12,943 bases of DNA, from assembly GCA_946481355.1 (NCBI GenBank), contig CAMLNH010000032.1, positions 1 through 12,943 on the forward strand. Direction: 5' to 3'. Source of the stretch: an uncultured Curvibacter sp. (GTDB taxonomy: Bacteria > Pseudomonadota > Gammaproteobacteria > Burkholderiales > Burkholderiaceae). A program made the position numbers and the translations under genes. How positions within the stretch are numbered: the first letter of the stretch is position 1; each line of letters begins with the position of its first letter. The notes beneath the pieces are model-generated. The model saw only the letters and a list, made by a program, of their open reading frames with translations. It ran no database searches and was not told the origin of the DNA. Below, in pieces: positions 6,806 through 12,943 of this stretch.

Positions 6806-7942
6806 TTACATCGCCTGTGCCAGCATCGCCCGGTAGTCCTCCGGGCTCGCGATGCGCGGGTTGGTCTTGTGGCAATGGTCGGCCAGGGCACCGGTGATGA
6901 CCTGATCGAACTGGCCTTCGCTCACCCCCATGGCGCGCAGGCCCGTGGGCAGGCCCAGGCGGGCGTTCATGTCCTGGATCGCCTCGCCGATGTCGCCGGC
7001 GGAATCCAGGCTCATGGCCTGGGCCATGCGCAGCAGACGCGCCTCTTTCTGCACCGACTCAGCGCCGGCATTGAAGGCCACCACGGCCGGCAGGAACATG
7101 GCATTGAGCGTGCCGTGGTGCAGGCGCGGATCGACGCCACCCAGGCTGTGGCTCAGCGAATGCACGCAACCCAGTCCCTTCTGGAAAGCCATGGCGCCCT
7201 GCATGGAGGCACTCATGAGATTGAGTCGTGCCTCGCGGTCCGAGCCGTCCTTGGTGGCGCGTTCGATATGCGCCCAGGCACGCTGCAGGCCATCGAGTGC
7301 AATGCCGTCGGCCGGCGGGTTGAAGGCCGGGGCCATGAAGGTTTCCATGCAATGCGCGATGGCATCCATGCCCGTCGCAGCCGTGAGCTTCGGGGGCAGG
7401 CCCAGCGTGAGCTCGGGGTCGCAGATGGCGGCCTTGGGTACGAGGTGCCAGGAGTGGAAGCCCAGTTTGCGGTGGTCGTCGACGATGAGGATGGCACCGC
7501 GCGCCACCTCGCTGCCCGTGCCGGCTGTGGTGGGCACGGCGATCAGCGGCGCGACGCGCTCGGTGATCTTCGGCGAACCGCCTTCGATGGTGGCGTAGGT
7601 CTTGAGCGGGCCCTCGTGCGTGGCCGCAATCGCCACGCCCTTGGCGCAGTCGATCGCGCTGCCGCCGCCCACGGCAATCAGGCCGTCGCAACTCTGAGCC
7701 TTGTAGATGTCGGCGGCAGCGCGCACCGCGGACTCGGTGGGATTGGAGGGCGTCTGGTCGAACACGGCCACGGGCAGGCCGGGCAGGGCGTCCAGCGCCT
7801 TCTGCAGCAGGCCCGCGGCCTTGACGCCGGCATCCGTGACGATCAGCGGACGGCTGATACCGATGCGTTCACATTCGGCCTTAAGCAGTTTGATGGCGCC
7901 GAAGTCAAACTGGACCTGGGTGACGTAATAGATGAGGGCCAT
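6806..7942 (-). CDS. gbd: Iron-containing alcohol dehydrogenase, probable 4-hydroxybutyrate dehydrogenase
   Basis: A 378-residue group III (Fe-type) alcohol dehydrogenase. The NAD(P)-binding loop is GGGSAIDCAKG (92-102), followed by PTTAGTGSE (137-145). The predicted metal ligands are Asp193 and His197 in GMDAIAHCMETF, His261 in CVHSLSHSLGG and His276 in HHGTLNAM. The start MALIYYVTQVQFDFGAIKLL and the stretch APAFNPPADGIALDGL closely resemble, from memory, the Cupriavidus 4-hydroxybutyrate dehydrogenase Gbd. That enzyme oxidises 4-hydroxybutyrate to succinate semialdehyde, linking 4-hydroxybutyrate use or polyhydroxyalkanoate monomer turnover to the TCA cycle. The Fe-ADH family is certain; the substrate is inferred. 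The ATG at 7942 has GGAGA nine bases upstream and an extended -10 promoter further up. The gene stands alone, divergent from the hydrolase unit. Confidence 0.88.
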   Translation of the reverse strand: MALIYYVTQVQFDFGAIKLLKAECERIGISRPLIVTDAGVKAAGLLQKALDALPGLPVAVFDQTPSNPTESAVRAAADIYKAQSCDGLIAVGGGSAIDCAKGVAIAATHEGPLKTYATIEGGSPKITERVAPLIAVPTTAGTGSEVARGAILIVDDHRKLGFHSWHLVPKAAICDPELTLGLPPKLTAATGMDAIAHCMETFMAPAFNPPADGIALDGLQRAWAHIERATKDGSDREARLNLMSASMQGAMAFQKGLGCVHSLSHSLGGVDPRLHHGTLNAMFLPAVVAFNAGAESVQKEARLLRMAQAMSLDSAGDIGEAIQDMNARLGLPTGLRAMGVSEGQFDQVITGALADHCHKTNPRIASPEDYRAMLAQAM

Positions 7943-7986
7943 GGTGCGAGGTCTCCGCAGTGTAGGATTTGTGTCTCTGTTCTCTC

Positions 7987-7995
7987 TTTATAGCA
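7987..7995 (-). promoter_or_regulatory. Extended -10 promoter element for the dehydrogenase gene
   Basis: The minus strand reads TGCTATAAA, which is TG-N-TATAAA, one base from the extended -10 consensus. The predicted transcript start near 7980 gives a leader of about 38 bases before the dehydrogenase ATG at 7942. No good -35 is visible; that position falls on the start codon of the divergent hydrolase gene. Confidence 0.5.
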
Positions 7996-8010
7996 AGCAA
8001 ACGCGCGCGC

Positions 8011-8970
8011 ATGAGTCACCAACGCAACCCCCGGTCCCTGCTGACCCCGGCCATGCATCAGCTGCTGGACCGCATGGCGCGCACCCGCCAGCTGCCCCTG
8101 CATGCGCTGACACCCCAGCAGGCGCGCCAGGTCTACGAGATGGGCTCGGGCATGCTGGACATCCCGGGCCACAAGCTCGCGCGCGTGGAAGAGCTGTCCA
8201 TCCCCACCCGAGACGGAGCCACCATCGCCGCCCGACTCTATGCCCCGGCGCAGGAACGCCTGCCGGTACTGCTGTACTTCCACGGCGGCGGCTTCACCAT
8301 CGGCAGCGTGGCGACACACGACGCACTGTGCCGCCACCTGAGCCATCTGACCCGCTGCGCCGTGGTCTCGGTGGACTACCGGCTGGCCCCCGAACACAAA
8401 TTCCCGACCGCCGCCGACGATGCCTGGGACGCCCTGCAATGGCTGGCGCGTGAGGCGACCGCCCTGGGCCTGGATAGCACGCGCATCGCCGTCGGGGGTG
8501 ACAGCGCGGGCGGCACGCTGGCCATCGTCTGCGCCATCGAGGCGCGCGATGCCGGGCTGCCGCTGGCGTTGCAGCTTCTCTTTTATCCAGGGTGCGCCGC
8601 ACACCAGGACACGCCCTCGCACAAGACCTTTGCCGAGGGCTTCGTGATCGGCGAAGAGCAGATCAGCTACTTCTTCAACCACTACGTCAACGGCCCGGCC
8701 GACCGTGAGGACTGGCGCTTCGCGCCCTTGCTGGCGCCCGACGTGGAGGGCCTGGCACCGGCCTGGATCGGCCTGGCCGAATGCGACCCGCTTGTCGACG
8801 AGGGCGTGCTCTACGCCGACAAGCTGCGTGCCGCCGGCGTGATGGTCGATCTGGAGATCTACCGCGGCGTGGTCCACGAATTCATCAAGATGGGCCGCGC
8901 CATCCCCGAAGCCCTGCAGGCCCATACCGACGCCGCCCGCGCCCTGAAACACGCCTTCCAGACCCCATGA
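8011..8970 (+). CDS. Alpha/beta hydrolase, hormone-sensitive-lipase (fold-3) family esterase
   Basis: A 319-residue esterase with the HSL/bacterial family IV pattern: oxyanion motif HGGG (91-94), DYRLAPEHKFP (122-132), nucleophile Ser165 in GGDSAGG, acid Asp259 in AECDPLVDEG and His289 in VVHEF. Such enzymes hydrolyse short- to medium-chain esters in the cytoplasm; no signal peptide is seen. The frame continues 14 codons further up (to 7969), but MSHQRNPRSLLTPAM is the natural family start and follows the divergent promoter region. No clear ribosome site precedes the ATG. Its TGA overlaps the ATG of the next gene (ATGA), so it heads a coupled three-gene unit with the thioesterase-GNAT and ligase genes. 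All triad residues are intact. Confidence 0.9.
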   Translation: MSHQRNPRSLLTPAMHQLLDRMARTRQLPLHALTPQQARQVYEMGSGMLDIPGHKLARVEELSIPTRDGATIAARLYAPAQERLPVLLYFHGGGFTIGSVATHDALCRHLSHLTRCAVVSVDYRLAPEHKFPTAADDAWDALQWLAREATALGLDSTRIAVGGDSAGGTLAIVCAIEARDAGLPLALQLLFYPGCAAHQDTPSHKTFAEGFVIGEEQISYFFNHYVNGPADREDWRFAPLLAPDVEGLAPAWIGLAECDPLVDEGVLYADKLRAAGVMVDLEIYRGVVHEFIKMGRAIPEALQAHTDAARALKHAFQTP

Positions 8971-9854
8971 GCGCCACCACCCCGACCCGTGCCGACTTCC
9001 GCTACTTCCATCGCCTGCGCGTGCGCTGGGCCGAGGTGGACATGCAGAAGATTGTCTTCAATGCCCACTACCTGATGTACTTCGACACCGCCATCAGCGA
9101 CTACTGGCGCGCCCTGGCCCTGCCTTACGTCGAGGCCATGGAGCACCTGGGCGGCGACCTCTACGTCAAGAAGGCTACGCTCGAATACCACGCCTCGGCG
9201 CGCTACGACGACATGCTGGACATCGGCATGAAGTGCGAACGCATCGGCAACTCCTCGCTGCTGTTTCGCGGCGGCATCTTCCGCGGCGATGCGCTGCTGA
9301 TCAGCTGTGAGCTGGTCTATGTCTACGCCGACCCCGCCACCCAGACCTCGAAGCCCGTCCCCCAGGCCCTGCGCGACACGCTGCTGGGCTTCGAGGCCGG
9401 CGAGCCCATGGTGACGCTGCGTGTGGGCAGCTGGGCCGAGCTGGGCGCCGCGGCCGGTCGGGTCCGCACCGAGGTGTTCGTGCAGGAACAGCAGATTCCG
9501 AAGGATCTCGAATGGGATGAGGAGGACGCCACCGCCATCCACGCCCTGGCCTGCAACCGCCTGGGCATGCCCCTGGCCACGGGCCGCCTGCTGCAGCACG
9601 CGCCGGGCGTGGCCCGCATCGGCCGCATGGCGGTCAGCCGCACCCTGCGCGGCAGCGGCCTGGGCCGCGACATCCTGCTGGCGCTGATGCAGGCCGCACG
9701 CGAGCGCGGGGACAACGAGGTGCTGCTGCACGCCCAGCGCAGCGCTGAAGGCTTCTACCAGCGCCTCGGCTTCGAAGGACAGGGCGAGCCCTACGAGGAA
9801 GCCGGTATTCCGCACCTGACCATGCGGCGTGCCCTGAGCGGGCCGATCGCATGA
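8967..9854 (+). CDS. Fusion: YbgC/FadM-type acyl-CoA thioesterase plus GNAT acetyltransferase
   Basis: A 295-residue two-domain protein. Residues about 10-140 form a hotdog thioesterase of the 4HBT/YbgC type: RLRVRWAEVDMQKIVFNAHY, with Asp25 at the position of the catalytic Asp in the 4-hydroxybenzoyl-CoA thioesterase family, then YLMYFDTAISDYWR. Residues about 148-290 form a GNAT domain: VRTEVFVQEQQIPKDLEWDE, the acyl-CoA loop RTLRGSGLGRDIL (225-237) and FYQRLGFEGQG, resembling ElaA-type acetyltransferases. The N-terminal half should hydrolyse acyl-CoA thioesters and the C-terminal half should transfer an acyl group to an amine; both substrates are unknown. The open frame extends far upstream inside the hydrolase gene, but homology starts at the ATG at 8967, which overlaps the hydrolase stop. 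There is no ribosome site of its own, so translation is probably coupled. Its stop in turn overlaps the start of the ligase gene. Confidence 0.88.
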   Translation: MSATTPTRADFRYFHRLRVRWAEVDMQKIVFNAHYLMYFDTAISDYWRALALPYVEAMEHLGGDLYVKKATLEYHASARYDDMLDIGMKCERIGNSSLLFRGGIFRGDALLISCELVYVYADPATQTSKPVPQALRDTLLGFEAGEPMVTLRVGSWAELGAAAGRVRTEVFVQEQQIPKDLEWDEEDATAIHALACNRLGMPLATGRLLQHAPGVARIGRMAVSRTLRGSGLGRDILLALMQAARERGDNEVLLHAQRSAEGFYQRLGFEGQGEPYEEAGIPHLTMRRALSGPIA

Positions 9855-12004
9855 GCGCCGACGCGTCGCGCTCCATGCTCCCACCGGACCATCGTGTGGT
9901 GGCCGTTCTGGCCGCCATGATGTTCCTGACGCCAGCCCTGGGCGTGCCCAGCGAGCTCGTGCTGCAGGACACGCTGAAATCCGCGCTGGTCGCCTTCGGC
10001 ACGCTCATCGCTGCGCTGCTGTTGTGCCGCGCCCGCCTGCGCGAAGCAGCGGGGCTGGCCTGGCACCCGGTGCTGTGGCTGCCCGTGCTGCTGCTGGCCT
10101 GGGCCCTGGGCAGCGTGGCCTGGTCACATCCCTATCTGGCCGGTGTGGAAGCCATCCGCTGGGCGCTGTTTGCCCTGTTGCTCTGGCTGGGGCTCAACAC
10201 CCTGACGCTGCAACGTCTGCCCTTGCTGGCCACGGGCATCCACTGGGGCGCCGTGCTGGCTTCGCTCTGGGTGGCCCTGCAGTTCTGGCTGGACCTGCGC
10301 TGGTTCCCGCAGCTGCCGCCACCGGCCTCCACCTTTTTGAACCGCAATTTCTACGCCGAGTACGTACTGTGCACGCTGCCGTTCTCGGTACTGCTCGCGG
10401 CCCAGGCGCAGGGTCGGGCGCAGATGGCGCTGCGTGTGTTCAGCACAGCCTTCAATATGCTGGCCCTGCTGATGACCGGCACACGCTCGGCCCTGCTGGC
10501 CCTGGCCGTGCTGTTACCGGTGCTGCTCTATCTGCTCTGGCGATACCGCAGCCGGCTGGCATGGCTGTGCTGGCCACGCGCCGACCGCGCGCTGGCGCTG
10601 GCCATCGTGCTGGGCACGCTCATCGGCCTGGGCAGCGTGCCGACCGGCAACGCCTACCTGGCGCGCGAGGGCCTGGGTCAGACGGCACTGGAGCGTGCCT
10701 TCGTGCGCGGACAGTCCTTGACGGTCAGCACCGAATACACCGTGGGCTCGTCCAGCGTGCGCCTGCAGATGTGGCAGGCCACGCTGCGCCTGATCACCGA
10801 TCGGCCTCTCCTGGGCGCGGGGGCGGGTGCCTGGGAAGTCGAGATACCGCGCTATCAGGCGCCGGGGACCCAGATCGAGACCGACTACTACGTCCACAAC
10901 GAATACCTCCAGCTGCTGGCCGAGTACGGACTGACCGGCTGGCTGTTCGCGCTCGGGCTGGCCTTCTGGCTCTTGCGTGCGGCCGCGCGCACCTGGCACG
11001 AAGCACCCGGGGCCGATGCCGCCGACCCGCAGGAACGGCCCTGGCGTGCGACCTTGCTGAGCAGCCTGCTGGGGCTGTTCATCGTCAGCGGTGCCGGTTT
11101 CCCCTGGCGCCTCGCGGGTGCGGGCGCCCTGTTCGCGCTGGTCCTGGGCGCGCTCGCGGCATCCGAACAGCGCTTGCAAGGACCGAGGCCCGAACGCCCG
11201 GCCCATGCCGGCCGCTTGCGGTTGGCGCAGCTGGGTCTGGTCCTGGCCTTGCTGGCAGCAGCGGGCCTGAGCGCGCTGGCCGTCGCGGCCGAAAGCCGGC
11301 TGGTGCGCGCGGCCCAGCTGGCCTACGGCATCAGCCGCTCGGGCGCGCCGAACGAGCCGGCAGCGTTGGCGCAGCGCGCGGAGATGCTGCGCCTGGTGCG
11401 CGAGGGCGTGACCCTGCATCCGCATTACCGCAAGATCACCCCGCTGGTGGCCGACGAGCTCGCAAGCTGGGGCGATTGGGAGAACGCGCGCTGGATCTGG
11501 GCGTCGGTGCTGGCGTCCCGGCCCCATGTGGTGGCGCTGATGACGAACCTGGCCCGTGCCCACGTCCACCTCGGAGACCTGGACCAGGCCCAGGTCTATT
11601 ACGAGCGCGCCCGGGCCCTGCGACCGGACGCACCCAGCCTGCACTCGGTCGAGGTCATGCTGCTGCTGCGCCGTGGCCAGGAGCAGGAGGCGCTGCAACG
11701 TCTGCGCGTGCACCTGGACAGTGGCAGGGTGGAGCCGGACCTGATCGACTATGCCTATGTGCAGGGCCTACGCCAGCGGGACTTCCAGCTGGCGCTGGAC
11801 GCCCAGGAGCTACGCCGCCAACTCTGGCCCGCCACGCAGATCGACAGCTGGCTCAGGGCCGGCATGGTCTACGCGGGCCCCGATCTGCGGGACCGCCCCC
11901 GGGCGCTGGCCGCCTTCCAGGCCGCGTGGGATGCAACCCCCGAAGTCCTGCGTCCGCAGGTGCGCGAGCTGGTGCCGGCGGACTACCGCGCGGCCCTGCG
12001 CTGA
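9851..12004 (+). CDS. O-antigen ligase (Wzy_C) family membrane protein with C-terminal TPR region
   Basis: A 717-residue protein with about eleven hydrophobic segments between residues 15 and 480. Conserved features are STFLNRNFYAEYV (160-172), LMTGTRSALLAL and, in the large periplasmic loop, VHNEYLQLLAEYGLTGWL (348-365) with His349. This is the hallmark of the WaaL/Wzy/PglL superfamily, which transfers lipid-linked glycans to lipid A or to proteins, or polymerises them. After the last helix (about 455-480) comes a helical tail with a good TPR at about 559-593 (VALMTNLARAHVHLGDLDQA) and a second degenerate copy. A TPR tail and the lack of neighbouring glycan genes fit a protein O-oligosaccharyltransferase (for example of pilin) or an orphan ligase; sequence alone does not decide. 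The ATG overlaps the upstream TGA as ATGA. The stop is 3 bp from the convergent ygfZ stop. Confidence 0.85.
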   Translation: MSADASRSMLPPDHRVVAVLAAMMFLTPALGVPSELVLQDTLKSALVAFGTLIAALLLCRARLREAAGLAWHPVLWLPVLLLAWALGSVAWSHPYLAGVEAIRWALFALLLWLGLNTLTLQRLPLLATGIHWGAVLASLWVALQFWLDLRWFPQLPPPASTFLNRNFYAEYVLCTLPFSVLLAAQAQGRAQMALRVFSTAFNMLALLMTGTRSALLALAVLLPVLLYLLWRYRSRLAWLCWPRADRALALAIVLGTLIGLGSVPTGNAYLAREGLGQTALERAFVRGQSLTVSTEYTVGSSSVRLQMWQATLRLITDRPLLGAGAGAWEVEIPRYQAPGTQIETDYYVHNEYLQLLAEYGLTGWLFALGLAFWLLRAAARTWHEAPGADAADPQERPWRATLLSSLLGLFIVSGAGFPWRLAGAGALFALVLGALAASEQRLQGPRPERPAHAGRLRLAQLGLVLALLAAAGLSALAVAAESRLVRAAQLAYGISRSGAPNEPAALAQRAEMLRLVREGVTLHPHYRKITPLVADELASWGDWENARWIWASVLASRPHVVALMTNLARAHVHLGDLDQAQVYYERARALRPDAPSLHSVEVMLLLRRGQEQEALQRLRVHLDSGRVEPDLIDYAYVQGLRQRDFQLALDAQELRRQLWPATQIDSWLRAGMVYAGPDLRDRPRALAAFQAAWDATPEVLRPQVRELVPADYRAALR

Positions 12005-12007
12005 ATC

Positions 12008-12922
12008 TCAGATGTCTTCCAGCAGGGGGTAAGGAAGGGGCAGCAGCGTCAGCACCGGACCATCGGCCTGACCGAGGTGCAGGACCGCCTGTGCCGAAGC
12101 GGTCTGCAGCGAGACGATGGCCTCCCAGCCGCCTTGGGGCGCGGGTGCCGCCTGGGCCACGAGGCCGCAGGGCTGTTCGGGGTCGGTGGCGGCATAGATG
12201 TCCTGGCCGGCTTGCATGGCAGTTTCGCCGTGCACCAGATAGCCGCGGCGCTTGAGCGTGCCGCGGAACTGGCTGCGCGCCACCACCTCCTGGCCGGGAT
12301 AGCAGCCCTTCTTGAAGTTCACGCCTCCCACCGACTCGTAGTTGAGCATCTGCGGCACGAAGGCCTCGAAGATGGGCTGGCTCACCGTGGCCACGCCGCT
12401 GCGCACCTCGCCCCAGAGCCAGTCCTCGTGGCGCAAGGCAGGTCCGGCGGGTAGGGCCGTGCCCGCAGGTGCGACCCAGAGCGCGCGCGGTACGCCGTCG
12501 GACGGGTAGAGGTGGACCAGATGGGCTTCGCCCAGCGCTTGGCAGGTCCAGGGACGGGCTTCCTGTGCGGCCAGCGCCTGCAAGGCAGGACCGGCCACAC
12601 CGCAGAGGGCCGTGCCCTCCGTGGCATCGCTGAGTTTGACCTTGGCACGCAGCACGAACATGGACAGGCGCTTGAGCGCCTGCGCCAGCAGGTCGCGGCT
12701 GCAGATGAGCAGGATCTCGGTGTGGCTGCGCTTGAAGGCCACGAAGCTGGCCTGCATGCGGCCCTTGGCCGAACAGAAGGCGGCCAGCCGCGCCTCGGAC
12801 AGGCCCAGCAGGGCGAAGTCCTGGGTGAGCTGACCATGCAGGAATTTGGCCGCATCCTCGCCTTCGGCGCGGATGACGCCCAGATGGGGCAGGGGGGCCA
12901 TACCGTTCAGGGTGTTGTTCAT
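12008..12922 (-). CDS. ygfZ: tRNA-modifying / folate-binding Fe-S maintenance protein YgfZ
   Basis: A 304-residue protein of the aminomethyltransferase-like folate-binding fold. It opens with LPHLGVIRAEGEDAAKFLHGQLTQD, which is typical of YgfZ, and carries the family signature KKGCYPGQEVVAR with the conserved Cys207. YgfZ binds tetrahydrofolate and supports assembly or repair of certain iron-sulphur enzymes, including MiaB in tRNA modification. The start at 12922 has no ribosome site and lies just after a -10-like box, so the mRNA may be nearly leaderless. A second Met at residue 8 is possible. The gene is convergent with the ligase gene. In many betaproteobacteria, as I recall, a divergent mltG-tmk cluster lies just upstream; here that would be beyond the right edge. 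Confidence 0.93.
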   Translation of the reverse strand: MNNTLNGMAPLPHLGVIRAEGEDAAKFLHGQLTQDFALLGLSEARLAAFCSAKGRMQASFVAFKRSHTEILLICSRDLLAQALKRLSMFVLRAKVKLSDATEGTALCGVAGPALQALAAQEARPWTCQALGEAHLVHLYPSDGVPRALWVAPAGTALPAGPALRHEDWLWGEVRSGVATVSQPIFEAFVPQMLNYESVGGVNFKKGCYPGQEVVARSQFRGTLKRRGYLVHGETAMQAGQDIYAATDPEQPCGLVAQAAPAPQGGWEAIVSLQTASAQAVLHLGQADGPVLTLLPLPYPLLEDI

Positions 12923-12930
12923 GGCTGTGA

Positions 12931-12936
12931 ATTATC
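12931..12936 (-). promoter_or_regulatory. Candidate -10 box immediately upstream of ygfZ
   Basis: The minus strand reads GATAAT ending nine bases from the ygfZ ATG, a five-of-six match to the -10 consensus. Transcription would begin about two bases before the ATG. The -35 position is outside the window. Confidence 0.4.
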
Positions 12937-12943
12937 ATCGTCC

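Noticed and set aside
6869..7993. A 374-codon plus-strand frame opposite the dehydrogenase gene
   Set aside because: It has no domain, and its composition matches the antisense of a GC-rich gene. The dehydrogenase has all its motifs.
8781..8966. A 62-codon N-terminal extension of the thioesterase-GNAT frame
   Set aside because: It is Arg/Pro-rich, lies inside the hydrolase gene and precedes the family start. The ATGA overlap at 8967 is the natural start.
10024..12255. A 743-codon plus-strand frame overlapping the ligase gene
   Set aside because: It is dominated by Arg, Gly, Ala and Pro, typical of a shifted frame in GC-rich DNA. The real frame shows membrane helices and the HNEYLQ motif.
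11853..12938. A 361-codon minus-strand frame overlapping ygfZ
   Set aside because: It is a shifted-frame, Arg/Pro/Gly-rich translation. The ygfZ frame carries the KGCYPGQE signature.

Overview
The window looks like chromosomal DNA from a high-GC betaproteobacterium, most likely Burkholderiales and probably Comamonadaceae. This rests on GC-rich codon use, on a Tex protein ending in the residues ASAFAKLKR, on a 4-hydroxybutyrate dehydrogenase that closely matches the Cupriavidus protein as I remember it, and on a thioesterase-GNAT fusion and a FeeM-like acyltransferase of types I associate with this order. No taxonomic search was possible. I see no tRNA, rRNA, CRISPR array, insertion sequence or phage gene.

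Left part (1-2209), visibly less GC-rich than the rest. A minus-strand gene runs off the left edge. Its 342 visible residues form a membrane sensor: one N-terminal helix, a periplasmic domain, then a multi-helix block like the 7TMR-DISM type. The output domain lies outside the window. Behind it on the same strand, separated by a strong terminator hairpin, is a FeeM-like / autoinducer-synthase-like GNAT-fold acyltransferase. Upstream of that gene, between it and tex, two near-identical 16-bp direct repeats 23 bp apart look like binding sites for a regulator.

Middle part (2210-6781), plus strand: tex (transcription accessory protein) with a perfect hairpin after its stop; a candidate promoter; then a close-packed set of an HDOD-domain protein, a patatin-like phospholipase and a 53-residue DUF3012 lipoprotein.

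Right part (6806-12943). A 4-hydroxybutyrate dehydrogenase gene (minus) converges on the lipoprotein gene. It diverges from a three-gene plus-strand unit: an HSL-type alpha/beta hydrolase, a hotdog thioesterase fused to a GNAT domain, and an O-antigen-ligase-type membrane protein with a TPR tail. The three are joined by two 4-base ATGA stop/start overlaps, so they are probably translated together. The unit converges, with only 3 bp between stops, on ygfZ (folate-binding Fe-S maintenance protein), whose start lies almost directly after a -10-like box at the right edge.

Most genes are housekeeping or widely conserved. The least described parts are the sensor plus acyltransferase pair with its tandem-repeat control region, and the coupled hydrolase / thioesterase-GNAT / glycan-ligase unit. 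I found no clear new defence or mobile system.
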